From positions 116,641-180,640 of the forward strand of contig NZ_BJTV01000016.1 of the NCBI RefSeq assembly GCF_007176755.1: DNA of 64,000 nucleotides. Reading direction: 5' to 3'. Positions 44,602-52,494 of the stretch are shown here, piece after piece. This stretch comes from Streptomyces sp. 1-11 (GTDB lineage Bacteria > Actinomycetota > Actinomycetes > Streptomycetales > Streptomycetaceae). Made by a program: the position numbers and the translations under genes. Within the stretch, counting starts at the first letter, position 1, and each line of letters opens with the position of its first letter. The notes beneath the pieces are model-generated. The model searched no databases and was not told the DNA's origin. It saw only the letters and a list, made by a program, of their open reading frames with translations.

Positions 44602-44672
44602 AGGAAGCTTCACGAACGGCGTCAACGCTGCTACCGTCAAGCCATCGCCAGGTGAAGCGAAGATGGCTTCTC
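44584..44672. promoter_or_regulatory. two-site operator for the XRE repressor
   Basis: GTGAAGC-N7-GCTTCAC (44593-44613, perfect) and GTGAAGC-N7-GCTTCTC (44652-44672, one mismatch) have the same orientation and spacing, 59 bp apart, in the divergent region. An extra overlapping palindrome CTTCAC-GTG-GTGAAG lies at 44584-44598. Confidence 0.65.
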
Positions 44673-44688
44673 TCAATGAAGGTGAGCT

Positions 44689-44874
44689 ATGTCCAAGCGC
44701 TACCTCACGACCGCTGAAGTGGCAGAACGGTTCCGGGCGCCCGAGAGCACCGTCCGGTACTGGCGCCACATCGGATACGGACCCAAGAGCATCAAGGTGG
44801 GCCGCCGCGCCCTCTACGACGAGACCGAAGTGCAGCGCTGGGAGCGGGCACTGGAGGAGGAATCCGCGGCATGA
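44689..44874 (+). CDS. Xis-like helix-turn-helix protein
   Basis: 61 residues. HTH_17/AlpA-like fold: RYLTTAEVAERFRAPESTVRYWRHIGYGPKSIKVGRRALYDETEVQRWERAL. Size and sequence resemble the Xis excisionases of pSAM2-type AICEs. It heads the replication operon rather than lying beside int, so an activator role is equally possible. Overlaps the next gene by ATGA. Confidence 0.82.
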   Translation: MSKRYLTTAEVAERFRAPESTVRYWRHIGYGPKSIKVGRRALYDETEVQRWERALEEESAA

Positions 44875-45173
44875 CCCATAACGCAGAGAACCGCCCGTGG
44901 CTGGCGGGCGGTTCTCACGAAGACTCCGCGGCGGGCGGTTCGTCTGCTGTCACCGTACAGCAGGCCGCGCTGCAGAGCGACGGCCTGTTCCCCGTCGGCC
45001 CCGTGCCGCTGACGGCCCGCCCCCTGGTGCTCATCACCCGTGGACGTGTCGAGTACCTGGCCCATTGCCCTAAGTGCGCCGACTGGCACCGGCACGTCCA
45101 CCTCGGCACCGTCACCGGCCCTTGCGGCACCGAATACGAGCTGCAGTCTCGCCGGGCCAAGGGGGCGGCATGA
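44871..45173 (+). CDS. hypothetical protein with possible zinc site
   Basis: 100 residues, ATGA-coupled to the Xis-like gene and to the Prim-Pol gene. Contains HCPKCADWHRHVHLGTVTGPCGTEYEL, a CxxC plus His/Cys set that could form a zinc ribbon. The N-terminus is low-complexity. Present in many AICE replication operons as far as I recall; function unknown. Confidence 0.7.
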   Translation: MTHNAENRPWLAGGSHEDSAAGGSSAVTVQQAALQSDGLFPVGPVPLTARPLVLITRGRVEYLAHCPKCADWHRHVHLGTVTGPCGTEYELQSRRAKGAA

Positions 45174-46063
45174 GCGACTGGCAGAACGCCCACGACAACG
45201 CCCAGCAGGCCGCGGAACGGTTCGGTTTCGAGGTGATCCCGCTGTCCCTGACGAAGCTGCCCGCCCTCAAGTCGCCCCACGACAAGGGGCACAGCTGCAG
45301 GGGAGGGTGCGGGCAGCTGGGGCACGGCATCCACGACGCCTCCCGCGACCCGGCCCGCATCCGCGAGATGTTCGAGGCCGCGCGGCACGCTACTGGATAC
45401 GGCATCGCCTGCGGCCGGCCGCCGCACCACCTGATCGGCCTCGACCTCGACCGCGACGCCGAGAAGGACGTCGACGGCGTCTGGGAGCTGCGCAGGCTTT
45501 GCGCCCGCCAGGGCATCGCCGTCCCTCGCACGGTCATCATCCGCACCCCCCGCGGCGGCTATCACGCGTGGTGGACCGGACCGGCCGATGTGAAGGTGCC
45601 CAACCGAGCCGGACAGCTCGGACCCGGCATCGACGTGCGCGGCTTCGGTGGCTACCTGGTCGGCCCCGGCAGCCGGGGCGCCCGCGGCCTGTACACCCTC
45701 GCCTCCGACCCGAGCGACGTCACCGTGCGGCCCATCCCCGAACAGCTGTTGCAGCTCATGACGGCCGACAAGGAGCGGCCACGGCGCACGGGCGGTGCAC
45801 CCGTGAACCTGTCGCTGATGGGCGGCGGCCGGTCCCTGGTCGGCCTGGTGCGCTGCGTCCTCGACGCCCCCCAAGGGCAGCGCAACAACCGCCTGTTCTG
45901 GGCAGCCTGCAAGGCGTTCGAGCACGCCGCCGCCGGCCGCCTCGACGCCGACCAGGCCGAACACGCACTCATGCAGGCCGCCGCCGAAATCGGCCTGCCC
46001 GACAAGGAAGCCGAGGCCACGCTGAAGTCGGCCCGCGGCGATGTACTGGGAGCCGCACGGTGA
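45170..46063 (+). CDS. bifunctional DNA primase/polymerase (Prim-Pol)
   Basis: 297 residues from ATG 45170 inside the preceding stop. The Prim-Pol domain spans residues about 10-195, with the metal-binding GLDLDRD (DxD) near 87-93, sxH-type GGYHAWW near 130, and GIDVRGFGGYLVGPGSRG. AICEs are classed by initiator type (RepSA, RepAM or Prim-Pol); this belongs to the last. It makes primers and perhaps extends them when the excised element replicates. GTGA-coupled to the ATPase gene downstream. Confidence 0.9.
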   Translation: MSDWQNAHDNAQQAAERFGFEVIPLSLTKLPALKSPHDKGHSCRGGCGQLGHGIHDASRDPARIREMFEAARHATGYGIACGRPPHHLIGLDLDRDAEKDVDGVWELRRLCARQGIAVPRTVIIRTPRGGYHAWWTGPADVKVPNRAGQLGPGIDVRGFGGYLVGPGSRGARGLYTLASDPSDVTVRPIPEQLLQLMTADKERPRRTGGAPVNLSLMGGGRSLVGLVRCVLDAPQGQRNNRLFWAACKAFEHAAAGRLDADQAEHALMQAAAEIGLPDKEAEATLKSARGDVLGAAR

Positions 46064-47952
46064 GCGACGACGAGAAGACCAGCAAGAAGCGCGCCGAGCA
46101 GATCGTGAAGGATGCCGGCGCCGACCCGAAGGAGCGGGGGCCGTCGCAGGCCTCCCAGCTGGTCGCCCTCGCCCGCGAACGCTACGAGCTGTTCATGTCC
46201 GAGGACGGCCGCCCCTACGGCGTCAAAAAGAACGGGGCCAACATCGCCCTGCCGCTGCGCGGAAAGGCCGGCCTGCGCTCCCAGCTGGCGCACATCTACA
46301 CCGACGCCAACGGCGGCTCCGTCCCGTCTCAATCGGCCCTTGCCGACGCCATGACGGTACTCGAAGGCGTCGCAGCATCGGCCGACCCCCGCGTGCCGCA
46401 CGTTCGCGTCGCACGGCACGGGCACGGCGTCGTCGTCGACCTGGCGACGGCCGAGGGACGTTGCGTCGTCGTCACTCCGGACGGCTGGGAGCGGGCCGCG
46501 CGCTCTCCCGTGCTGTTCCGCCGGTCGGGCGCCATGAAGCCGCTTCCTGAGCCGGTGTCCGATGGGGATGGCTTGGCCAAGCTGCGCGACCTCATGAACA
46601 TGAGCGAAGAGGGATTCCACCTGCTCGTCGCGTGGCTGGTCGCCGCGTTCATCCCGGACCTGCCGCACCCGATCCTCACCTTCCGTGGTGAGCAGGGCAC
46701 CGGCAAGTCCAAGGGCGCCGCGATGGTCATCGGCATCGTGGACCCGTCCGGGGCACCGAAGCGCACCGCTCCGCGGGACGTGAAGGCGTGGGCTACGCAG
46801 GCGTTCAACTCGTGGGCGCTGTGCCTCGACAACGTGTCCGTCATCTCCGATTGGCTGTCGGACGCGCTGTGTCGTGCGGTGACCGGCGACGGCATCGTGG
46901 ACCGCGCCCTGTACACCGACGACGACGTCGTGGTCCTGGAGTTCCGGCGCGTGCTGGCCATGACGACCATCGACGCCGGTGCCCTGGCCGGCGACCTCGC
47001 CGAGCGGCTGCTGACCATCGAGCTGCACCTGATCCCCGACCACAAGCGACGCGAGGAAGCCGAGCTCGACGCGGCCTACGCCGAAGCGCACGCGTCCATC
47101 CTGGCGTCCCTGTTCGACCTGCTCGCCCAGGTGCTCAAGGTGCTGCCGGACGTGCGGCTCACTGAACGCCCCCGCATGGCCGACTTCGCCCGTGTCCTCG
47201 CGGCCGTCGACCAGGTCAAGGGATGGAAGACCCTGGACAGCTACAAGGCCAGCGCCCGCGATGCGGTGGCGGACGTCCTCGACGGCGAGCCGTTCGCTCA
47301 GGCCGTTGTCGAGCTCGTCGACCGGGCCGGCGCAGAAGGACTCACCCTCACGGCTACGGAGCTTCTGGAGCGGGTGCCGACCCCGGAGCGGCTGCCGAAG
47401 AAATGGCCGAAGGATTCGACGCGCGCAGGTGGTCAGCTCAAGCGGCTTGCCCCCGCCCTGCGCACTATCGGGATTGAGGTGGACGACAGCAAGCGCGGGC
47501 CGAAGCCGAAGAAGCAGCGGCTGTACATGCTGACGGCCACCGAGGAACGCCGCAGCGCGCAGGCAGAGGAGCGTCAGAAGGCGGAAGCAGAGAGAAGGTA
47601 CGAAACAGCGTCCCCAGCGTCCCCCAACAGCTCTGGTAGCGCTGTGACCAGCGGAAACAGGGGGGACGCTGCAGGGGGGACGCTAGCGACCCCCCACGGC
47701 AGCGGGGGGACGCTAGGGAACGCTGAGGGGGACGCTGGACTCTTCGCAGCGTCCCCCCAGGAGACACCCTCTGACCTGCACGGATACGGCGAGGGGGACG
47801 CTGGGACCGCTGGGGACGCTGAAATGCAGCCCCTCTCTAATGTCGCCACCCTCGGTCAGAGCATCGGTCCCTGTATCCAGTGCAGGAAGCCGACCATCCG
47901 ATACGGCGCGCAGGGCAACCCGCGCTGCCCCGACTGCAGGAAGGCAGCATGA
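46060..47952 (+). CDS. replication ATPase/helicase-like protein with C-terminal zinc ribbon
   Basis: 630 residues from GTG 46060. P-loop FRGEQGTGKSKGA near residue 206-218 and a Walker-B-like LCLDNVS near 255; then VLAMTTIDAGALAGDLAERLLTIELHLI, similar to AAA+/D5-type helicases that pair with Prim-Pol. The region after about residue 510 is low-complexity and contains the repeat cluster described separately. The extreme C-terminus is a zinc ribbon (CIQCRKPTIRYGAQGNPRCPDC). Likely the initiator/helicase of the excised element. Coupled to the next gene by ATGA. Confidence 0.85.
   Translation: MSDDEKTSKKRAEQIVKDAGADPKERGPSQASQLVALARERYELFMSEDGRPYGVKKNGANIALPLRGKAGLRSQLAHIYTDANGGSVPSQSALADAMTVLEGVAASADPRVPHVRVARHGHGVVVDLATAEGRCVVVTPDGWERAARSPVLFRRSGAMKPLPEPVSDGDGLAKLRDLMNMSEEGFHLLVAWLVAAFIPDLPHPILTFRGEQGTGKSKGAAMVIGIVDPSGAPKRTAPRDVKAWATQAFNSWALCLDNVSVISDWLSDALCRAVTGDGIVDRALYTDDDVVVLEFRRVLAMTTIDAGALAGDLAERLLTIELHLIPDHKRREEAELDAAYAEAHASILASLFDLLAQVLKVLPDVRLTERPRMADFARVLAAVDQVKGWKTLDSYKASARDAVADVLDGEPFAQAVVELVDRAGAEGLTLTATELLERVPTPERLPKKWPKDSTRAGGQLKRLAPALRTIGIEVDDSKRGPKPKKQRLYMLTATEERRSAQAEERQKAEAERRYETASPASPNSSGSAVTSGNRGDAAGGTLATPHGSGGTLGNAEGDAGLFAASPQETPSDLHGYGEGDAGTAGDAEMQPLSNVATLGQSIGPCIQCRKPTIRYGAQGNPRCPDCRKAA
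47607..47820. repeat. iteron-like GGGGACGCT cluster inside the replication gene
   Basis: Nine good copies of GGGGACGCT (most with one or two extra G): forward at 47661, 47674, 47704, 47727, 47793 and 47812; reverse at 47607, 47616 and 47748. Two variants lie at 47716 and 47803. The copies fall in more than one reading frame (read as GDA, GTL or ASP in the protein), so the DNA motif rather than the peptide appears conserved. Candidate origin or initiator-binding region. Confidence 0.75.
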
Positions 47953-48143
47953 CCAATCGCAGACTCCACTGCGCCACGTGCGCACGGCGGCAACGACGAG
48001 GCACGTACTACCGCTGTCCCCTCGGCTGCGGAGTCGTCGTGTGTCGCAGCAAGCCGCAGTGCGGAAACCAGCACTTGCCCAACTGCCCGGTACGACAGGC
48101 GAGCAGCAGCATGACCCGCTCGCCTGTTCCGCCGGCCGCGTGA
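47949..48143 (+). CDS. small cysteine-rich zinc-finger-like protein
   Basis: 64 residues from ATG 47949, overlapping the previous stop. Cysteine pattern CATC, CPLGCGVVVC, CGNQHLPNC suggests one or two zinc sites. It follows a protein that itself ends in a zinc ribbon. Function unknown. Confidence 0.65.
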   Translation: MTNRRLHCATCARRQRRGTYYRCPLGCGVVVCRSKPQCGNQHLPNCPVRQASSSMTRSPVPPAA

Positions 48144-48152
48144 GGAGGCAGC

Positions 48153-48539
48153 GTGCCCACCTCACCGCCGAGCAGGTGCACAGACCCTGAGTGTCACGAG
48201 CTGGCCACGAACCGTGGACGCTGCGACGAGCACCAGCCGCAGGCCTGGGCCAACCGCGGCACCATGCGCGAGCGTTACGGCGTCAGCAGCGGCGCCTGGC
48301 GAGCCCTGAAACGGCGCGTCGCCCGCCGGGACAACGGCTGCTGCTACGTCTGCGGCGGCGAGCCGGCCGAAGGCGAGACGCTGCAGCTCGACCACAAAGT
48401 GCCCGTCGCCGAAGGCGGCTCCATCACCGACCTGGACAACCTCGGCCTCATCCACGCCGACCCGTGCCACGCCGACAAGAGCAAGCGCGAGGCCCTACGC
48501 GGCAACCAGCGCCGCCGGGCCAGGCAGCAGGGGGGATAG
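48153..48539 (+). CDS. HNH endonuclease (phage packaging type)
   Basis: 128 residues from GTG 48153 with GAGGAGG five bases upstream. HNH fold: CYVCGGEPAEGETLQLDHKVPVAEGGSITDLDNLGLIHADPCHADKSKREA; the N-terminus adds a second CxxxC/H cluster (RCTDPECHELATNRGRCDEH). In HK97-type phages and satellites an HNH nuclease encoded beside the terminase is needed for genome packaging at cos sites. Its position just before a small terminase gene supports that role over a homing endonuclease. Confidence 0.85.
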   Translation: MPTSPPSRCTDPECHELATNRGRCDEHQPQAWANRGTMRERYGVSSGAWRALKRRVARRDNGCCYVCGGEPAEGETLQLDHKVPVAEGGSITDLDNLGLIHADPCHADKSKREALRGNQRRRARQQGG

Positions 48540-48633
48540 GGGGAAAAATCGCTGGAGGTCGCCGCTGGGGCGCCGCCGCGGTCAACCAGGGACATCTCTA
48601 CGGGCTTCAGAACCACTTTTGGAGAGTGATCAC

Positions 48634-49119
48634 GTGCCTGCACGACGAGCAGACCCCCGCATCCCGAAGGGACTGAAGATCAAGACGGCCGAGCCTGCGC
48701 TGAGGATCGCCCGGGAGGCCGAGATCGGCGGTCTGGGCCTGGACTGGTCGGTGCGGCCGGCCGGGATGGACGCGGTGGGCCTGGCGGAGTGGGACCGGCT
48801 GGCCGAGGTGTACGCCCACGATGCGACCCGCTTCCGGGAGGGCGAGCGTGCCGCAGTGACGGCTTACTGCGCCTACTGGTCGGCGTTCGAGGCGGCCCGT
48901 AAGGACGTGGCGGAACGGGGGACGGTCGTCGAAGGCCGTTCCGACATGGACCGTGGCCGGCTGGTGAAGAACCCGGCACTAGTGGCCATGCGGGAAGCCT
49001 CTCAGCAGCTGCGCTACTGGGCCCGCGAGTTGGGCCTGACGACGGATGCCCGGGTGCGCATCGGCCTGACGGAGGCTGGCGACGACAAGACCCGCGACGA
49101 CGACAACCCGTTCGCATAG
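48634..49119 (+). CDS. P27-type phage terminase small subunit
   Basis: 161 residues from GTG 48634, nine bases after GGAG; the upstream ATG 48619 lies before that site and is unlikely. P27/Terminase_4 pattern: LAEVYAHDATRFREGERAAVTAYCAYWSAFEAARKDVAERGTVVEG... NPALVAMREASQQLRYWARELGLTTDARVRIGL. Small terminases recognise packaging sites on DNA. No large terminase ATPase gene is in the element, so packaging would need one from a helper phage. Confidence 0.85.
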   Translation: MPARRADPRIPKGLKIKTAEPALRIAREAEIGGLGLDWSVRPAGMDAVGLAEWDRLAEVYAHDATRFREGERAAVTAYCAYWSAFEAARKDVAERGTVVEGRSDMDRGRLVKNPALVAMREASQQLRYWARELGLTTDARVRIGLTEAGDDKTRDDDNPFA

Positions 49120-49127
49120 GAGGAGCG

Positions 49128-49295
49128 ATGGATCAGGAAGAGCAGCGGGAGGAGCCGGTGCGCGGCCCGGTGGTTCGGGTGCCGGTGCATCCGGCGGAGG
49201 TGCGTGACGAGGGCCGGCATCCGGGCTACGTCGAGGCGCCGCTGGAGTCGGCGTCGCACTGGGATGAGCGGATCTGGGGGCCGGCATGGTGGTGA
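49128..49295 (+). CDS. small hypothetical protein
   Basis: 55 residues, AGGAG just before ATG 49128. Acidic N-terminus (MDQEEQREEPVRGPVVRVPVHPAEVRDEG) and Trp-rich end (HWDERIWGPAWW). Located between terminase and capsid genes, where phages encode connector or portal proteins, but too short for these. Not recognised. Confidence 0.6.
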   Translation: MDQEEQREEPVRGPVVRVPVHPAEVRDEGRHPGYVEAPLESASHWDERIWGPAWW

Positions 49296-49552
49296 GGACG
49301 CTGGACGGTACGGAGGCCGCGGGGCTTCAGCTGGTGTTGGCGGTCGTCCAGCACGCTCCTAGGCTCCCTGAGGGCCCGTGGACGGCCGATCTGGGCATGG
49401 CGGCCGTGGTGGACGGCGAGGGCGTCGTCTGGTTCGTCGGCGAGGACGGCGTGGACCGGCTGGTGACGCTGGCCTGTCCGTGCCAGCACGCCGAGTTGAC
49501 GACGTTTCTGGACGGAGCGGAGATCTTCCGCACTGTGACCGTTGCCAGCTAA
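49286..49552 (+). CDS. hypothetical protein upstream of the capsid gene
   Basis: 88 residues from ATG 49286, overlapping the previous gene by 10 bp. Compact alpha/beta appearance (GLQLVLAVVQHAPRLPEGPWTADLGMAAVVDGEGVVWFVGEDGVDRLVTLACPC). Not recognised. Confidence 0.6.
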   Translation: MVVRTLDGTEAAGLQLVLAVVQHAPRLPEGPWTADLGMAAVVDGEGVVWFVGEDGVDRLVTLACPCQHAELTTFLDGAEIFRTVTVAS

Positions 49553-49850
49553 AATGTCCGCAGGTTGATCGACGGCCCGTCATCGGTCCGCGAGACACCA
49601 GCCGTGAGTGAAGGGCTCGTGAGAGGCCAGCGACCGGCCCGCGGATTTCTCCTCATTCCGCCGCCAGCCGTTCGTCCGTCTCCCCCGAGTCAGCCGGCCG
49701 GGTCTCGCCAGCCGCAGGCCCGCTGAGTTCGGCGCCTCCGGCTCCTGCTGTCGAGTCCCGCCAGCTCCGGCCCGCCCTTCGGGGCCCGTCGTCGAGCGGC
49801 CAGTCTCCAGCCCGCCGGGAAGACACCCATGACTTCCCGAAGGACGAATC
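49553..49850. other. 298-bp non-coding stretch before the capsid gene
   Basis: No ORF with a ribosome site. CCAGC(C) recurs on the plus strand at about 49598, 49627, 49664, 49708, 49761 and 49807 with irregular spacing. In a complete phage this interval would encode portal and protease. It could hold a promoter, a leader or a packaging signal; none is demonstrable. Confidence 0.4.
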
Positions 49851-51056
49851 ATGCCCATGAAGTTCCACGAGCTGCGCGACGAGCTGCGGAAGACGATCGA
49901 CGCGGCCCGGGCCATCCAGCAGAAGGCGGAGGCCGAAGACCGCGAGTTCACCCCGGACGAGGCGAAGCAGCTGGACGAGCTCATCGCCAAGGGTCACGAG
50001 CTGAAGAAGGAAGCCGACCGCACGAAGGCGGCGGAGACGATGCACGACGCGCTGAAGGCCCTGGGCGAAGGCGTCCCCGCGGGCCACGACACGAAGAGCA
50101 CCGTGCACCCGCGGGTGAAGGCGTCGGGCGGTACCGACTGGGCGGAGACGATGCTCAGCCAGGTGTCCGGGCCGACCGGCTACAAAGGCCTGCTGGCGAA
50201 CGGCACGGTGGCGGTGAACGTGCCGATCACCCCGGAGCCGGTCCGTATGGACGTGCCGGTCCTGTCGCTGCGGCAGCTGCTGCCGAACGTGCAGAACACG
50301 ACCGGCCGCTTCGCCTACCTGCGGCAGACGGCCCGCAACAACAACGCGGCCGTCGTGGCGCCGGGCGCGAAGAAGCCGACGTCGACGTACAGCCTGGACC
50401 GGGTCGACGACCGCGTGCGGACGATCGCCCACCTGTCGGAGCCGATCGCCAAGCAGGATCTCGACGACGTCAGCATGCTGCGCACCTTCATCGACCAGGA
50501 GATGCGCCTGGGCCTGGACCTGGCCCTGGAGAACGAGATCCTGAACGGCTCCGGGTCGGGCGAGCACTTCACCGGCCTGACGAACGTGTCCGGCGCCCAG
50601 GTGCAGGCGTTCGCCACGAACGTCCTGACCACCACCCGCAAGGCGGTCACGAAGCTGGAGCGGTACGGCTACCTGTCCGGCGCCGGCTTCGTGATGACCC
50701 CGGAGGACTGGGAGACGATCGAGCTCCTGGCGGACGCGAACGGCCAGTTCTACTACGGCGGCCCGCAGACCGTCGTGAACCCGGCTTCCCGCCGCCTGTG
50801 GGGCGTCCCGGTCGTCGTCTCCGACGCGGCCACCGACGGGTCGGCGCTCCTCGCGGACTTCTCCCAGACGCGCCTGCAGGTGCGTCAGGACGGCGTCCTG
50901 GACTGGTCGGAGAACGTCTACGACCCGAACGCCCTCGGTACCGGATCGGGTGCCACGGACTTCGAGAGGAACATGCTGCGCTTCCGCTTCGAGGGCCGCT
51001 TCGGTCTGGAGATCCTCCGTCCGTCCGCCATCGTCAAGATCGACCTGACGGCCTGA
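49851..51056 (+). CDS. HK97-type phage major capsid protein
   Basis: 401 residues from ATG 49851 (GAAGGA 6 bases upstream); ATG 49857 is an alternative. Residues about 1-75 form the coiled-coil delta/scaffold-like region (FHELRDELRKTIDAARAIQQKAEAEDREFTPDEAKQLDELIAKGHELKKEA). The HK97 fold follows (..VPVLSLRQLLPNVQNTTGRFAYLRQT.. IDQEMRLGLDLALENEILNGSGSG.. RRLWGVPVVVSDAA.. RFRFEGRFGLEILRPSAIVKIDL). All core segments are present, so the gene looks intact. No maturation protease is encoded nearby. In phiRv1-like elements and capsid-forming satellites a similar capsid protein is carried. Confidence 0.92.
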   Translation: MPMKFHELRDELRKTIDAARAIQQKAEAEDREFTPDEAKQLDELIAKGHELKKEADRTKAAETMHDALKALGEGVPAGHDTKSTVHPRVKASGGTDWAETMLSQVSGPTGYKGLLANGTVAVNVPITPEPVRMDVPVLSLRQLLPNVQNTTGRFAYLRQTARNNNAAVVAPGAKKPTSTYSLDRVDDRVRTIAHLSEPIAKQDLDDVSMLRTFIDQEMRLGLDLALENEILNGSGSGEHFTGLTNVSGAQVQAFATNVLTTTRKAVTKLERYGYLSGAGFVMTPEDWETIELLADANGQFYYGGPQTVVNPASRRLWGVPVVVSDAATDGSALLADFSQTRLQVRQDGVLDWSENVYDPNALGTGSGATDFERNMLRFRFEGRFGLEILRPSAIVKIDLTA

Positions 51057-51068
51057 CCCTCCCAGACG

Positions 51069-51100
51069 GGGCCGGCCGTCTCACGCCGTGCGGCCGGCCC
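51069..51100 (+). terminator. terminator after the capsid gene
   Basis: GGGCCGGCCG-N12-CGGCCGGCCC, perfect 10-bp stem 13 bp beyond the capsid stop. Confidence 0.65.
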
Positions 51101-51197
51101 TCCGCGATGCTCGCCCTGACCGGGTCGGCAGGGCGCGCACCGCGCCTTGTCAGCGCCAAATGGGACGATGTCGCCAACCGCGAGGGAGGGGCGTTCT

Positions 51198-52442
51198 ATG
51201 GCGAAGGTGTACGACCGGTGGCATCTGTCCCGACCGCCGACTGGAGCGGAGCCGTGCGAGGAGCACAGCACGAAGACGAAGCCGGTGTACTCCAGTCGTG
51301 ACCACGGCATCGGCATGCGCTGGCAGGTGCGCTACCGGGACCCGGCCGGCGAGCAGAAGAAGGAGAACTTCGCCAGGCGGACCGCAGCCGACGCCCGGGC
51401 GGCCGAGGTGGAGAACGAGCTCAACAAGGGCGAGTACCTTGACCGGGCGACGCGCCGGCAGACGTTCCGCGAGTACGCGGAGGAGTGGCGCACCTCTGCC
51501 ACGCACCGCGAGCGGACCGAGACGAACGTCGAGCGGGCCCTTCGGCTGCACGTCTATCCGCTGCTCGGTAGTCACCAGATAGCGGGCATCAAGCGGTCGG
51601 ACGTCCGTGCCTGGCTGAAGAACCGGTCGGCCGTCCTCGCCCCGTCCAGCCTCCGCACGCCGTGGAACGCCCTCATCGGGGTCATGGCCGCGGCCCACTA
51701 CGACGGCATCGTCCGCTCGAACCCCTGCCACGGCATCGAACTGCCGGAAGTCCGGAAGCCCGAAGTGGTGCCGCTCGACCCTGCCGTGGTGCGCGCCCTG
51801 CTGGCAGGCGCCCCTGACCGCTACCGGGCACTGGTCCGGCTGGCCGCAACGACTGGGCTACGACAGGGCGAGCTGTTCGGCCTCGAGGTCGAGCACCTGG
51901 ACCTGAAGGCCGGCACGCTCGAGGTCGAGCAGCAGCTGGTCGGCCCGGACAAGGGCGTGCCCTACCTGGGGCAGCCGAAGACGGAGAAGAGCTATCGCAC
52001 GGTGCCGCTGTCGGCGTCCGCGGTGGCTGCCGTCGAGGAGCATCTGCAGGCGTTCCCGCCTGCCGAGGTTGAGATCGAGGACCGCACGGACCCGCGAAAG
52101 CCGCGCACCAGGAAGGCCCGGCTGCTGTTCGTCAGCCAGACCGGGGACCCGATCCGGCGCGGGTCGTGGGCGAAGGTGTGGGCCCGCATGGTGAAGCGTG
52201 CTGACGCGCAGCTGGCCGCCGCGGGGTCGGCGCTCCGAGTCCCGGAGGGGACGACGACTCATGACCTGCGGCACTTCTACGCGTCGGTGCTCATCAAGCA
52301 CGGGGCGAGCGTGAAGAAGGTGCAGCGGAGGCTCGGTCACGCTAAGCCATCGATCACGCTGGACCTGTACGTGCATCTGTACGAGGACGACGAGGACACA
52401 ACGGCCGCCCTCATCGATGAGGCCCTGGCGGAAGTGCCCTGA
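51198..52442 (+). CDS. int: tyrosine-type site-specific integrase
   Basis: 414 residues from ATG 51198, just after GAGGGAGGGG. N-terminal arm-binding domain (MRWQVRYRDPAGEQKKENFARR), SAM-like core-binding domain (about 95-170) and catalytic domain with Arg (TTGLRQGELFGLEVEHLD), HxxR (THDLRHFYASVLIKHGA), His (RRLGHAKPSITLDL) and Tyr (DLYVHLY). Mediates integration and excision at the 30-bp repeat 52 bp downstream. Its stop codon falls within one of the GTGCCCT arm-site candidates. Confidence 0.94.
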   Translation: MAKVYDRWHLSRPPTGAEPCEEHSTKTKPVYSSRDHGIGMRWQVRYRDPAGEQKKENFARRTAADARAAEVENELNKGEYLDRATRRQTFREYAEEWRTSATHRERTETNVERALRLHVYPLLGSHQIAGIKRSDVRAWLKNRSAVLAPSSLRTPWNALIGVMAAAHYDGIVRSNPCHGIELPEVRKPEVVPLDPAVVRALLAGAPDRYRALVRLAATTGLRQGELFGLEVEHLDLKAGTLEVEQQLVGPDKGVPYLGQPKTEKSYRTVPLSASAVAAVEEHLQAFPPAEVEIEDRTDPRKPRTRKARLLFVSQTGDPIRRGSWAKVWARMVKRADAQLAAAGSALRVPEGTTTHDLRHFYASVLIKHGASVKKVQRRLGHAKPSITLDLYVHLYEDDEDTTAALIDEALAEVP

Positions 52443-52452
52443 AAGTGCCCTG
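52432..52452. repeat. paired integrase arm-site candidates, right
   Basis: GTGCCCT-GAAA-GTGCCCTG, two tandem copies with an 11-bp period, overlapping the int stop codon and 42 bp from the right att core. Same orientation as the left pair. Confidence 0.55.
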
Positions 52453-52494
52453 CTGCTCCCGAGGATCAGAGAGTTAGCAGGTAGGGACATGCCA

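Noticed and set aside
45040..46059. Long N-terminal extension of the replication ATPase frame
   Set aside because: The extension overlaps the whole Prim-Pol gene and is Arg/Pro-rich shadow sequence; the GTG at 46060 overlaps the Prim-Pol stop and fits operon coupling.
48153..48539. Homing endonuclease interpretation of the element's HNH gene
   Set aside because: It is not inside an intron or intein and sits directly before a small terminase gene, which favours the packaging-type HNH nuclease.
49604..49726. 40-codon ORF (GTG start) in the gap before the capsid gene
   Set aside because: No ribosome site, Pro/Arg-rich shadow-like composition, and no coupling to neighbours.
49598..49812. Regular packaging repeats (CCAGCC) before the capsid gene
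   Set aside because: Copies are short, irregularly spaced and expected to some degree in such GC-rich DNA; not strong enough to call a pac/cos site.
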